A stretch of 64,000 nucleotides of DNA from Acetoanaerobium sticklandii (GCF_000196455.1 NC_014614.1:1162001-1226000); one strand, 5' to 3'; shown: positions 26,968 to 37,200, counted from the first letter of the stretch. Program-made: numbers and translations. The notes: generated by a model not told the origin, from the letters alone.

Positions 26968-28275
26968 ATGGATATATTATTAGGGGAATCAAAAGTTTTA
27001 GAATATAAGAGTACATTCACAAAGAATATACTTAAAACTGTAAGTGCTTTTGCAAATTTTCATGATGGAATGATTGTTATTGGAATAACTGATGATAAAA
27101 CTTTAGTAGGAGTAGATAATCCTGAAGAATTAAGACTTAATATTGAAAATAGTATTAATGATAATCTGCAGCCATGTCCATATTATGAAATTAGTACTCA
27201 AATAATTGAAAGTAAAACAATTTTGGTTATTTCAGTATACAAAGGAGACAATACTCCATATACAGTTAATAATAAAGCATATAAAAGGTCGGATACAGCA
27301 ACTGTTCAGGTAGATAAGTTCTTATATCAGAATCTGATTTTAGCAGGAAGAAATAAAGGTTTTGATGGTCTTATATCATCAGTACAAGAACTTTATTTTA
27401 ACTATCTTGAATCAAAAATGAGAAAAATTTTAGGTATTAATTCTCTATCAGAAGACTTATTAATCTCTTTAAGTTTGATGGAGAATAGGAAATATAATAA
27501 TGCAGCAGCTCTTTTTTCTGATGATAATCCAGTTGATTCTTCAATTATCCAAATGATTGCCTATAATGATACAACTGTTTTAGGAATAAAAGATAAAGTT
27601 GAATCTAAAAATACATCCATTTTAAAACAATTTGATGAATGTTTAGATTTTTATAAAAAGCATATAAATATATCAGAAATTATAGATGGGCCTTACAGAA
27701 AGACGGTTGAAGAAGTACCTTTAGTTGCATACAGAGAATCTATTGCAAATTTAATAGTTCATAGAGATTATATGAAGAATGTTGATTCTAGGATAGAGAT
27801 ATTTTCAGATAGGATAGAGATAGTGTCTCCTGGAGGGCTACCAATTGGCATACTTGAAGATGAATACCTTGAGGGGAGACTATCAATCCCTAGAAATAGA
27901 ATTATAGCTGATATTTTTTTAAGACTAAAAATAATTGAAAAGTTAGGAACGGGTATAAGGAGGATTAAAGAATATTATAGAGAGTATGATGCTAAACCAG
28001 ATTTTATAATAACTGAAAATAGTATTACAGTTATACTTCCAAGAATAAATAAAGTGATTAAAAATGTTAATGAAATAAATCTAGATAGATTAAATAGCAA
28101 TGAGTTACTTCTATATTACATTATTAAAGACAATGGGAAAATAAAAAGAAGCGATATTGAAAAGAAAATAGATTTGAAAAAATCTCAAATACTTCAGATA
28201 ATAAACAAACTTAGAGAGTACAACTTAGTTTTAAAGACAGGTCAAGGTGTGAATACTAAGTATATGATTAAATAA
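26968..28275 (+). CDS. AlbA_2 (Schlafen-type) ATP-binding protein, putative transcriptional regulator
   Basis: A 435-residue protein with an N-terminal AlbA_2 domain (ESKVLEYKSTF, then TVSAFANFHDGMIVIGITDD), a central HATPase_c_4-type domain (ALPIG-like block SPGGLPIGI, then GTGIRRIKEYY) and a C-terminal winged helix (residues about 375-435, SDIEKKIDLKKSQILQIINKL). Such proteins are usually annotated as putative DNA-binding regulators with helicase-like or Schlafen domains and are common in defense islands. It has GGAGG upstream and its own promoter, so it is probably separate from the BREX transcript. Its role in the island is inferred from position only. Confidence 0.88.
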   Translation: MDILLGESKVLEYKSTFTKNILKTVSAFANFHDGMIVIGITDDKTLVGVDNPEELRLNIENSINDNLQPCPYYEISTQIIESKTILVISVYKGDNTPYTVNNKAYKRSDTATVQVDKFLYQNLILAGRNKGFDGLISSVQELYFNYLESKMRKILGINSLSEDLLISLSLMENRKYNNAAALFSDDNPVDSSIIQMIAYNDTTVLGIKDKVESKNTSILKQFDECLDFYKKHINISEIIDGPYRKTVEEVPLVAYRESIANLIVHRDYMKNVDSRIEIFSDRIEIVSPGGLPIGILEDEYLEGRLSIPRNRIIADIFLRLKIIEKLGTGIRRIKEYYREYDAKPDFIITENSITVILPRINKVIKNVNEINLDRLNSNELLLYYIIKDNGKIKRSDIEKKIDLKKSQILQIINKLREYNLVLKTGQGVNTKYMIK

Positions 28276-28355
28276 AAAAAATTATATATATAAATTTGAA
28301 ACCTTTTTGTGTTGGTGTTAAACTAGTATTTAAACAGTTTAATGGAGGTTTTCAG

Positions 28356-29447
28356 ATGAGTTACGAATTAAGGAAGTATAAGGAATTAGATTTTAATGAT
28401 GATTTATTCAAAAATGCGCAAAATGCTAAGTATGAACTAGTAGAAAAGGACAGAGTAGCGCCCGATAACTACCATGCGATGTCGATATATCCCGAATATT
28501 TTAAAATAGATGGTAAGTGGATTTTGGCAGAAGAAAGCAGAATGGACTGTGTACCAGTACTAAGAGAAGATAACTCAATTGATATTGTTGAGTTTAGGAG
28601 ATTAAAAACTGGGGACAAGGTAATCGTTGGAAGAACAGAAGATGCTAGTGAAGGAATTTATGTACATTTTGAATGCTTTGAAGACAATAACCCATGTACT
28701 AATGATGCATTTTGTTTTAGGGCAGGTAGATCTAGAGAAACATCTTATACTAAAGATTATGAAGAACTATATGAGCTATTGAAATATGAGAAAGAAAATG
28801 GCTATATAGTTTGGGTTTTAGGACCTGCTGCTGTTTTTTCTAAGGGGGCTAGAGAAGCTATGGCTAGCTTGATTGACAATGGTTATGCTAATGTCCTCAT
28901 AGGAGGAAATGCTATAGCAACTCATGATTTAGAAGGGTCATTATTTCAGACCGCTCTAGGACAGCATATATATACTCAAGAGTCTGTAAAGGATGGTCAC
29001 TATAATCATTTGGATGTGCTAAACAAAGCAAGTAGAGCTGGCTCTATTGAGGAATTGATAAAGCAAGAGAATATTACTGAAGGAATAATTTATTCATGTG
29101 TAAAAAACAATGTGCCTCTTGTTTTAGGGGGATCTATAAGAGATGATGGACCTCTTCCGATTGTTATAGCTGATGTATATAAGTTTCAAGATGAGATGAG
29201 AAAGCATGTAAATAAAGCTACTACTGTGATATGCTTAGCCACTCAGCTTCATACTATAGCGATAGGAAATATGACACCATCATATAGAGTTGAGAAAGAT
29301 AAAATAAGGCCGGTTAACTTCTACACAATAGATATTTCAGAGTTCGCAGTAAATAAATTAAAGGATAGAGGCAGTCTAGAAGTTGTTACTATGGTTACAA
29401 ATGTCCAAGATTTCTTGGAAAAATTAAATACCAATCTGACTAAATAA
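28356..29447 (+). CDS. Ornithine cyclodeaminase, archaeal/LOR-SDH type (TIGR00300)
   Basis: A 363-residue protein of the TIGR00300 family (LOR/SDH bifunctional enzyme domain). Members from archaea are NAD-dependent ornithine cyclodeaminases that turn ornithine into proline and ammonia. Recognised blocks include PDNYHAMSIYPEYF, the NDAFCFR segment, ILGGNAIATHDLE-like (here LIGGNAIATHDLEGS), and VPLVLGGSIRDDGPLP near a Rossmann-type NAD site. In a Stickland fermenter this would feed proline to proline reductase; that link is inference. ATG 28356 has GGAGG nine bases upstream. A terminator follows at 29490. Confidence 0.85.
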   Translation: MSYELRKYKELDFNDDLFKNAQNAKYELVEKDRVAPDNYHAMSIYPEYFKIDGKWILAEESRMDCVPVLREDNSIDIVEFRRLKTGDKVIVGRTEDASEGIYVHFECFEDNNPCTNDAFCFRAGRSRETSYTKDYEELYELLKYEKENGYIVWVLGPAAVFSKGAREAMASLIDNGYANVLIGGNAIATHDLEGSLFQTALGQHIYTQESVKDGHYNHLDVLNKASRAGSIEELIKQENITEGIIYSCVKNNVPLVLGGSIRDDGPLPIVIADVYKFQDEMRKHVNKATTVICLATQLHTIAIGNMTPSYRVEKDKIRPVNFYTIDISEFAVNKLKDRGSLEVVTMVTNVQDFLEKLNTNLTK

Positions 29448-29489
29448 GTTAAGTTATTTTGATGATTTTATATATTTAATTTACAATAT

Positions 29490-29554
29490 AGTGCATTTAG
29501 CGAATTATTAATTTTAGATAGTTTAAAATTTTGATTCTCTAAATGCACTTTTTT
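29490..29554. terminator. Terminator between the cyclodeaminase and hisS
   Basis: Arms AGTGCATTTAG and CTAAATGCACT, extended inward by GAAT/ATTC, are followed by a T run. It serves the plus-strand gene and, having A-rich flanks, could also serve hisS. Confidence 0.8.
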
Positions 29555-29623
29555 AGTTTTTTGAGTTAGGTTAAAATGAGCAAAATTAATAAGGAATCTT
29601 GATTGCTATAAATGGTGATTTTA

Positions 29624-30916
29624 TTATAAGTCATCAATTTTTATTATTTTTTCTTCTCCAGATAGCATATCTTTAATTTTGACTATTTTATTTTTTACTT
29701 CTTCCTCGCCTACTATAATTACTTTTTGAATTTTTAGGTTGTTTGCGTATTTCAGTTTTTTCTTAAGTGAGGCATCATCAAAATATATCGAAGCTCTAGA
29801 GCCATTAGCTAGTAGCTTATCAAGTATGATAGAGCAGTAATCCATAGTATCACCTAGAGGAAGTATAATGAAGTCATCGCTTCTATTTAGGTTATAGGTA
29901 TCTATGAAGCCTATTTCTTGGAGTACGAAAAATAATCTTGTTAGTCCAATTGATATTCCAACCCCAGGAAGAACAGTATCAGTATAGTTTTCAGCTAGGT
30001 TATCATATCTTCCTCCAGAACATATAGAGCCATAGCTCTCATTTCCTATGAGCTTTGTTTCAAATACAGTACCAGTATAATAATCTAGGCCTCTAATGAT
30101 TTTTAAGTTTATGTCATATTCTTTTTCATCAACTTTTAGAATATCTAGCATTTTTACTACTCTAGCGATTTCATTTACACCCTCAGCATAGGTTTCATTT
30201 ATATTAAAAGCTTTAAGCTGATTTATAATTTGAACTGAACTACCATCTATGCTCATAATTTTATTTATAAAACTGCTTTTTTCTTCTCCTATTAGCTTTT
30301 CTAATTCGGCTTTAAACTCATTTGTTGGCATCTTATCGTATTTATCAATTAAGTTCATAGTTTCAAATGAATTTTCTATTTGTAGATATTCAAATATTCC
30401 ACTGAGTATTTTTCTGTTGCTGATTTGAAATTTGTAGTTAGGAAGCTTTATTTCTTTGAAAGCTTGAGATGCTAAGCTAATCACCCAGGCATCGTTGTCT
30501 ACACTTAGTTTGTCTTTATTGATTACGTCGATATCTAGCTGATAAAATTCTCTATATCTCCCTCTTTGATTTCTTTCGCCGCGATAGACTTTCCCTAGCT
30601 GATATCTTTTGAATGGAAATTCTAATTCGTTTATGTGCTGTGCTACATATCTGGCAAATGGAACAGTTAAATCAAATCTAAGAGCAAGGTCGTTTTTTCC
30701 TTTTTGAAATGCATAAACTTGCTTTTCTGTCTCGCCTCCAGATTTTACTAATAGTACATCGGCTTTTTCTATTACTGGTGTATCAATAGGATAGCAGCCA
30801 TTTTTTTCATATACCTTCAATATTTTTGTAGCGATATCATCAAATATTCTCTGCTCGTTTGGAAGCAGTTCCATAAATCCTGGTAGTATAGACGGTTTAA
30901 TAAAGTTTTTACTCAT
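29624..30916 (-). CDS. hisS: Histidyl-tRNA synthetase
   Basis: A 430-residue class II synthetase that charges tRNA-His. Motif 1/2 residues are seen in LRFDLTVPFARYVAQ and the KVYRGERNQRGRYREFYQLDID block; the histidine-specific GLDYYTGTVFE and the motif 3 GISIGLTRLF are also clear. A C-terminal anticodon-binding domain (residues about 335-430) completes it. The ATG at 30916 has AAGGGGG upstream. A leader region with a His-codon-rich peptide and a terminator precedes it, so expression is probably controlled by histidine supply through attenuation. Confidence 0.97.
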   Translation of the reverse strand: MSKNFIKPSILPGFMELLPNEQRIFDDIATKILKVYEKNGCYPIDTPVIEKADVLLVKSGGETEKQVYAFQKGKNDLALRFDLTVPFARYVAQHINELEFPFKRYQLGKVYRGERNQRGRYREFYQLDIDVINKDKLSVDNDAWVISLASQAFKEIKLPNYKFQISNRKILSGIFEYLQIENSFETMNLIDKYDKMPTNEFKAELEKLIGEEKSSFINKIMSIDGSSVQIINQLKAFNINETYAEGVNEIARVVKMLDILKVDEKEYDINLKIIRGLDYYTGTVFETKLIGNESYGSICSGGRYDNLAENYTDTVLPGVGISIGLTRLFFVLQEIGFIDTYNLNRSDDFIILPLGDTMDYCSIILDKLLANGSRASIYFDDASLKKKLKYANNLKIQKVIIVGEEEVKNKIVKIKDMLSGEEKIIKIDDL

Positions 30917-30940
30917 GTAAGTTTCCCCCTTTTTTATATT

Positions 30941-30976
30941 AAAAAAAGCTATGTGAGTGTATATCTCACATAGCTT
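30941..30976 (-). terminator. Attenuator terminator in the hisS leader
   Basis: Read on the minus strand: AAGCTATGTGAG, a 7-base loop, CTCACATAGCTT and a run of seven T, ending 24 bases before the hisS start. It sits inside the hisS leader and not after a gene, so it acts as an attenuator. The segment GAGATATA of its 5' arm and loop (30960-30967) can pair instead with TATATCTC upstream (31010-31017), giving an 8-bp antiterminator. Confidence 0.88.
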
Positions 30977-31063
30977 ATAATAAACTAACTTAATTTATTA
31001 TCATCACTGGAGATATAGGTCCAAACAGATATAGACCTGTATCTACAGAAGTAGACCAAGCCT

Positions 31064-31114
31064 CTAGCGATGATGATGCAATTTATTTAATTGTGATAGG
31101 ATTTGCATTGTCAT
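31064..31114 (-). CDS. Histidine leader peptide of hisS (16 aa)
   Basis: A 16-codon frame reading MTMQILSQLNKLHHHR, then TAG. GGAG lies 7 bases before its ATG, and a sigma-A-type promoter lies upstream. Three consecutive CAT codons just before the stop are what a ribosome-mediated histidine attenuator needs. The CAT codons (31070-31077) can pair over 8 bases with 31000-31007, directly next to the antiterminator strand, so a ribosome stalled at His codons would change folding of the leader. Confidence 0.82.
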   Translation of the reverse strand: MTMQILSQLNKLHHHR

Positions 31115-31182
31115 TTGAATTCTCCATTCAATGTTTTATGAATTTATCACACTATTTGAATAATTTCTACTAAATTTATTAT

Positions 31183-31211
31183 ATAATATAACAATAGGAA
31201 CTAAAAATCAA
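31183..31211 (-). promoter_or_regulatory. Sigma-A-type promoter of the hisS leader
   Basis: On the minus strand TTGATT (31206-31211) and TATTAT (31183-31188) are separated by 17 bases. Transcription would start near 31176 and include the leader peptide. Confidence 0.55.
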
Positions 31212-31314
31212 TAAAAATTATTTAAAGGAGTTAGTCAATTAGAGGCAAAGTCAATAAAGCTTATTAGGATTGAAGATGAACTTTTAAAATAAATTTAAGG
31301 GAGCAGGATAGAAA

Positions 31315-31878
31315 ATGCAAAGAGAAAAAGCTATAGAGTTATTGGAAAAACACGTTACTACTCCTCATATCATCAGACATTGCTATGCAGTGGAGGCTGT
31401 AATGAGAAAGTTAGCTGAGAAACTAGAGCCAGAGAAAATTGATGACTGGGGGATAGCTGGACTATTACATGATTTAGACAATGATTTGGTGGACTGGGAA
31501 AGTGATATGTCAGTTCATGGCCCGAAAACTGTGGAAGTAATGAAGGTAGAGGGTATAGGAAATGAACAGATGTATAGAGCTATTTTGGCGCATAATCCAG
31601 CAAATGGAAGTAAGATTGAAAGTACATTTGAAAGAGCAATGTACGCAGCTGATCCCATAACTGGATTTATCAATGCTATTGCACTAGTATACCCAGATAA
31701 AAAAATTAAAAGTGTAAAGGTTAAGTCTATAGTAAAGCGCATGAAAGAAACTAGATTTGCAGCTGGAGCAAATAGAGAGGCAATGAAATCAATAGAGCTT
31801 CTCGATATTTCATTTGAAGAATTTGCTGAGCTTGCTTTGAATGCCATGTGTGAAATTGATTCTGTACTTGAATTATAA
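31315..31878 (+). CDS. HD-domain (HDIG) hydrolase
   Basis: A 187-residue metal-dependent phosphohydrolase of the HDIG type. Likely metal ligands are His in TPHIIRHCYAV, the HD pair in AGLLHDLDND, and the later ILAHNPANG and AMYAADPITGF segments, in the usual family order. Stand-alone proteins of this kind are widespread in Firmicutes; their substrates (nucleotides or nucleotide-like phosphates) are not known. It is divergent from hisS, with which it shares the 398-base spacer containing the hisS leader. Confidence 0.88.
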   Translation: MQREKAIELLEKHVTTPHIIRHCYAVEAVMRKLAEKLEPEKIDDWGIAGLLHDLDNDLVDWESDMSVHGPKTVEVMKVEGIGNEQMYRAILAHNPANGSKIESTFERAMYAADPITGFINAIALVYPDKKIKSVKVKSIVKRMKETRFAAGANREAMKSIELLDISFEEFAELALNAMCEIDSVLEL

Positions 31879-31898
31879 TCCGCTATTTTACTTACTTG

Positions 31899-31911
31899 CA
31901 ACTGCCAGTTG
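31899..31911. promoter_or_regulatory. Small inverted repeat upstream of the XRE regulator gene
   Basis: CAACTG-C-CAGTTG, a perfect 6-bp dyad, overlaps a TTGACA hexamer at 31909-31914. A direct second copy of TGCAACTGCC lies at about 31940-31949. It could be an operator for the XRE regulator that follows; this is inference from position. Confidence 0.4.
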
Positions 31912-32013
31912 ACAAATTACAAAGTCTAATTGGTAGAGTGCAACTGCCCAAAATATTATTATTAAACTAAGAAAACATTATTTTGATATGTAACAATATA
32001 GGAGGTAAGGATA

Positions 32014-33000
32014 ATGATATTGGCGGACAAGATTATTTTATTAAGAAAGAAAAGTGGATGGTCACAAGAAGAGCTAGCAGAAAAATTGAATGTATCTAGA
32101 CAATCTATATCAAAATGGGAAGGCGCTCAATCGGTTCCTGGTATGGATAAAATACTTCAACTAAGTGAAATTTTCGGTGTAAGCACGGATTATTTACTAA
32201 AGGATAGTATAGAGCTAGAAGAATATGTAGAGCAAGAATCCAAAAGCGAAGAATCGAGTATGAGATATGTATCAATGGAAGAGGCTAATTCATATTTGGA
32301 TTTGACTCAAAATATAGCTCATAAAATGGCTCTTGGAGTTGCTATGTGCATAATGTCACCAGCAATAATAATAACTCTATCAAATTTATACTTGCTTGAA
32401 CAATTTTCGTTTTCTGAAAATCAATCACAAGCAATTGCATTGACATTATTTTTTATAACAATAGCAAGTGCAGTTGTTATATTTATAAGTATTGGAATGA
32501 AATTCAAGGATTTTGAATACCTAAAAACTGAACCTATAGAAACTGAATATGGTGTATCAGGTATGGTTAAATCCAAAATGAAAGCATATAAAGAAACATA
32601 TAGTAAGTACAATATTATAGGAGTAACTTTATGTATACTTTCGGTGCTTCCAGTAATACTATCTTCATTTGCAGATAAAGATTTAACAGATGGAATAGGA
32701 GTTATAGGAACACTATTTATGGTAGCTGTTGGAGTTTTCATGCTAGTTACAGTAGGAACTATATGGTCTAGCTTTAATGTACTTCTTCAAGAAGGAGAGT
32801 ATTCTGTAGAGGGAAAGGCGAAATCAAAAGTAGTTGGAAGTATTGCAGGAATATACTGGCTCCTTACTACAGCTTTATATCTATTTATTAGCTTCTACTA
32901 TGGAGCATGGGATAAGAGCTGGATGATATGGCCAGTAGCTGGGGTATTATTTGGAGCTGTTGCTGCTATTGCGAACTTAGTTATAAAAAGTAAGAAATGA
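32014..33000 (+). CDS. XRE-family regulator with C-terminal membrane domain
   Basis: A 328-residue protein. Residues 1-60 form a Cro/C1-type helix-turn-helix (WSQEELAEKLNVSRQSISKWE, then MDKILQLSEIFGVSTDYLL). After a charged linker, about six transmembrane helices follow between residues 105 and 325. Such fusions are typical of Clostridia and probably read a membrane or envelope signal; the target genes are unknown. GGAGG precedes the ATG. The metallo-hydrolase gene begins 13 bases downstream, so they probably share a transcript. Confidence 0.9.
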   Translation: MILADKIILLRKKSGWSQEELAEKLNVSRQSISKWEGAQSVPGMDKILQLSEIFGVSTDYLLKDSIELEEYVEQESKSEESSMRYVSMEEANSYLDLTQNIAHKMALGVAMCIMSPAIIITLSNLYLLEQFSFSENQSQAIALTLFFITIASAVVIFISIGMKFKDFEYLKTEPIETEYGVSGMVKSKMKAYKETYSKYNIIGVTLCILSVLPVILSSFADKDLTDGIGVIGTLFMVAVGVFMLVTVGTIWSSFNVLLQEGEYSVEGKAKSKVVGSIAGIYWLLTTALYLFISFYYGAWDKSWMIWPVAGVLFGAVAAIANLVIKSKK

Positions 33001-33013
33001 TTAGGAGGATTAA

Positions 33014-33640
33014 ATGCAAATACAAAAGCTAGTAATAGGAATGCATGAATCAAATTGCTATATTGTAAGTGAGGATAATAAGGCTCTAATAATTGACCCA
33101 GGTGGTGAAGCTAGTAGAATTATTAAGCAAGTTCAAAGAAATAATTTATCGATTGTAGCAATCGCACTTACTCATTATCACTGTGATCATATAGAAGCAG
33201 CTTTAGAGTTAAAGAAGGCTTTTGACTGTCCTATTTATGCTCATAAAAAAGAGCTAAAAGGTCTACAGGACCCAAAGATAAATCATACTGAAACTTTAGG
33301 AAGAAAAGCTATATCTATAACTCCTGATGTTTTACTAAGTGAAGGTTCGAAAATAAATATAACAGATGATATATATTTAGAGACTATTCATACTCCAGGA
33401 CATACACCAGGAGGGATTTGCCTTTATTCAAAGCTACAAAAGCTAGCATTCACTGGGGATACTTTATTTGAAGATGGATTAGGAAGAACTGATTTAGAAG
33501 GTGGAAATGAAGACCTTATGAAAAAATCAGTCTCAAATAAAATTTCACTATGGGAGGATGATATTAATATTTATCCTGGGCATGGGAATTCAGTTAGCAT
33601 GAAAGAATTGAGAAGAAGAGGCATAATGTATCTTAAGTAG
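33014..33640 (+). CDS. Metallo-beta-lactamase-fold hydrolase (glyoxalase II-like)
   Basis: A 208-residue MBL-fold enzyme. The zinc motif reads His54-Y-His56-C-Asp58-His59, with further ligands in HTPGHTPGG, FTGDTLF and the final YPGHG. Size and pattern match the short glyoxalase II-like group (YcbL-like), which hydrolyses thioesters such as S-lactoylglutathione analogues; the real substrate in an anaerobe lacking glutathione is unknown. It starts 13 bases after the XRE gene with AGGAGG upstream and is followed by the DUF4825 gene. Confidence 0.92.
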   Translation: MQIQKLVIGMHESNCYIVSEDNKALIIDPGGEASRIIKQVQRNNLSIVAIALTHYHCDHIEAALELKKAFDCPIYAHKKELKGLQDPKINHTETLGRKAISITPDVLLSEGSKINITDDIYLETIHTPGHTPGGICLYSKLQKLAFTGDTLFEDGLGRTDLEGGNEDLMKKSVSNKISLWEDDINIYPGHGNSVSMKELRRRGIMYLK

Positions 33641-33676
33641 ATTTTGGAAATTCTGCATATTAGGAGAGTGAGAATT

Positions 33677-34207
33677 GTGGACCAAAATAAATCAAATAAG
33701 ACTATTATCGTAGCGCTGATTATATTAATTATCAGTATGACCTTTATATTTATTATGGATAAAACTAAACAAACTGATACAAGTGAAGAAACTAATGCAG
33801 ATAAGCTATATGCTCATAAATCTGAGTATATAGGAGACAGCAGTAATATATCAGGATTACTAAATTTACTTCCATATTCTGAGTATAAGACTAGCATAGA
33901 GCTCTCAACATCTGATAAACCCTACGGACTAAAGGTTATATATAATATTGGTGATTCAGCTGTAAATATTTCAGATTTAAAAAATCAATTTTACAATAAT
34001 GCTCTAATTATTTTTTCCTTGATAGAAAACGTAGATTATATTGATTTTGAATTGATTGATGACGATAGTGCAGAGCCTGAAATCCATCATTACGACAGAA
34101 AAGAGATACAAGATAGTCATATAGATAACTTGTATGGATACTCAGCAGATTTGCAAACTTTCGAAAACTTTTTAATGGAAAAAGTTTATATGCCAGGAGG
34201 TTCTTGA
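33677..34207 (+). CDS. Membrane-anchored DUF4825-like protein
   Basis: A 176-residue protein with one N-terminal transmembrane helix (residues about 9-29) and an extracytoplasmic domain. The segment YIGDSSNISGLLNLLPYSEYKTSIEL with SDKPYGLKVIYN matches what I know of DUF4825, a family of unknown function seen in Bacilli and Clostridia. The GTG at 33677, with GGAG upstream, puts the membrane helix close to the N-terminus; an upstream TTG frame start is less likely. Probably co-transcribed with the preceding hydrolase. Confidence 0.75.
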   Translation: MDQNKSNKTIIVALIILIISMTFIFIMDKTKQTDTSEETNADKLYAHKSEYIGDSSNISGLLNLLPYSEYKTSIELSTSDKPYGLKVIYNIGDSAVNISDLKNQFYNNALIIFSLIENVDYIDFELIDDDSAEPEIHHYDRKEIQDSHIDNLYGYSADLQTFENFLMEKVYMPGGS

Positions 34208-34279
34208 CCTAACTAAATAGTGCTAGGTTAGTACTAACATGTAATAATAATCACTAACTTTATATAAAGGGGCATAATT

Positions 34280-37200
34280 ATGGGGAAAAATATAGAGGTT
34301 TATGAGTCTTTGATTAATAAAATTCTATCAAACGAGCTAAATCAGAAGGCTAACTCAAATTCAATTTATAAAGAAAAATTAGAGCCTGGTACATCAGGCT
34401 CTATTATTGCGTCATATATCAAGATGATTGTAGAGAAGGGACTGAGGCATTATAAGTCCGATAATGATGATTTATCTAAGCAAATTGAGATTACAAATAA
34501 AATAATTGAAAATTTAAGTGTATTAGTCGAAGAATCTGAGCTAGAAAAATATTCATTAACAGAAGAGTATATGCTAAAGGCTATAGGGGATAAACTTGCA
34601 GCTAAAGACAACATAAAGCAGTGGTTACCACAGACATCTGTAGCAAGTAGTAGTTTATTTACTGGAGCAATACATGAGCCACCAGTATATGCTGAATTAA
34701 AGAGAGAAATAGCTTCGGCTGACCGTATTGACTTGTTAGTATCGTTTATAAAGTTTAGTGGTCTTAGACTGATTTATGATGATTTGAAAGAGCATACTAA
34801 ATCAAAGAAATTAAGAGTTATCACTACTAGCTATATGGGAGCATCTGATTTAAAAGCTATCCAAGAACTTGCAAAGCTTCCAAATACTGAAGTTAAGGTA
34901 TCTTATGATACTAATAGGACTAGATTACATGCAAAAGCATATTATTTCCATAGAAATACTGGATTTAGTACTGCATACATAGGCTCATCTAATTTATCTC
35001 AAGCTGCTCTAAGTGAGGGTACAGAGTGGAATATGAAAGTCTCTGAATATACTTCTGCAGAAATTATTAATAAGTATAGGGTTACATTTGAAACTTATTG
35101 GAATTTAAATGAATTTCAAGTTTTCAATCCAGATAATTTACTTGATGTACAGAAATTAAAACATGCATTATCTAATGAAAAACACGAAGAGAAATCGAAT
35201 GAATATTTCTTTGATTTAGTTCCTTATGCATATCAGCAGGAAATTTTAGATAGATTGGAAATAGAAAGAGAGGTTTACAATTCTTATTATAATCTTATAG
35301 TAGCAGCTACAGGAACAGGGAAAACCATGGTTTCTGCTTTTGATTTTAAGAATTTTTATAAAGATAATCCATCAGCAAAGCTTCTATTTCTAGCTCACAG
35401 AGAAGAGATTTTATCACAGAGTGTAATGGCGTTTAGAGGAGTATTAAAGGATGCCAACTTTGGTGAGCTATGGGTAGGCAACCACAGACCATCTATTTTT
35501 AATCATGTTTTTGCTTCTATACAGACATTGAATAGTAACGAGCAGTACAAAGAGTTTGCATGTGATTATTTTGATTATATTGTACTAGATGAAAGCCACC
35601 ACACTACTGCAAGCTCATATAGGAAGATACTAAGTCATTTTGATTCTAAGATTATGCTAGGGCTGACAGCTACACCTGAAAGACTTGATGGAGAGGATAT
35701 TTTAGAATTTTTCAATCATAGAATCGCTTATGAAATAAGACTAAGAGAAGCGATAGAGAGAAATTTGCTTTGTCCTTTTCATTATTTTGGAGTTTCGGAG
35801 ACTGTAGATTTGAGCAATGTTAAGTGGCAAAATGGTCGTTATGATACTCTTGAATTAAGTGATAAGTACATAGGGAATCTAGCTAGAGATATAGGAATTG
35901 TTTCTGCTATTGATAGATATGTTACATCTAGGAACTCAATTAAAGGCCTAGGTTTTTGTGTAAGCAAAGAGCATGCAAGGTATATGGCTAATAGTTTTAA
36001 TGAAAAAGGTATTTCTTCTATTTCGTTAGATTCTGATTCTAGTGATGAAGTGAGAAGAGGAGCAAAGGATAAGCTTATATCTGGTGATATAAAGTTTATT
36101 TTTGTTGTGGATTTATATAATGAAGGCGTAGATATACCACAGATTAATACAGTTTTATTTCTTAGACCTACAGAGTCAGCAACAGTATTTATACAGCAGT
36201 TAGGGAGAGGGCTTAGGTTACATGAGAGCAAAGATGTACTTACAGTACTTGATTTTATAGGACAAGGCAGAAAGGAATATAATTATCAAGTTAAGTTTCA
36301 ATCTATGATTGGGAGATTACATCATTCAATTGACAAAGAGATAAATCAGGATTTCCCAACTTTGCCCAAAACTTGCTTTATTCAGCTTGAAAAGGTTGCA
36401 AGAGATATAATACTTGATAATATATCTAGCTCATATTGTAACAAAAATAAATTAAAACAAATGGTAAATGCTTTTCCTTTGGTTTGCAGTTTGCCATTTA
36501 ATCTTATTAATTTTCTAGAGCATTATAATTTAACCCCGCAGGTGCTTTATAAAGCATCGACTCTATCAGAGCTTTCGTCTTCGTATGAAGCGAGTTCATC
36601 TATTTTTGATAATATTAAGGTTTTAAAGTCTCCTTTTATGAAAGTAAGTAAGATTAATGATTATGGATGGTTGAATTTTTTAGATGAGTTTTTAGCTAGT
36701 CCAGATAAAATATTACTTGAAAAAGACAAGAGAAGACTTTTGATGCTTTATTATACTATGTTTCAAAATGAACCAGAGCAAGATATTGTAGAAGTATTTC
36801 AAAGTATGAAGCAAAACAAGGCCTTGTATGAGGAATTAAAGGATTTAGTAAAGTACAATTTAAGTAAAATTGACCATCTACCAAATATAATTAATATATC
36901 AGATGATGTTCCACTTGAGCTACATGCTTCATATTCTACCGATCAGGTCTTATCAGCACTAGGTGTTCATACAACTGACAAAAAAGCTCCTTTTAGAGAG
37001 GGAGTCAAATATATAGAAGAACTAAATCTAGATGTATTTTTTATAACTTTAAATAAAAGTGATAAATTGTTCAAGGAATCTACTATGTATGAAGACTATG
37101 CAATTAACGAAGAACTTTTTCACTGGCAATCACAGAGTAGAACTACTGTAAATAGTTCTACCGGAAGAAGATACATCAATATGAAAGAGAACAAAAGTAA

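Noticed and set aside
30917..31114. T-box riboswitch upstream of hisS
   Set aside because: The conserved AGGGTGGNACCGCG-type T-box sequence is missing; the leader instead has a His-codon peptide and terminator.
31215..31295. A short frame reading EAKSIKLIRIEDELLK after an AAAGGAG just upstream of the HD gene
   Set aside because: It has no ATG, GTG or TTG start at the right place and only 17 codons; it is more likely untranslated leader.
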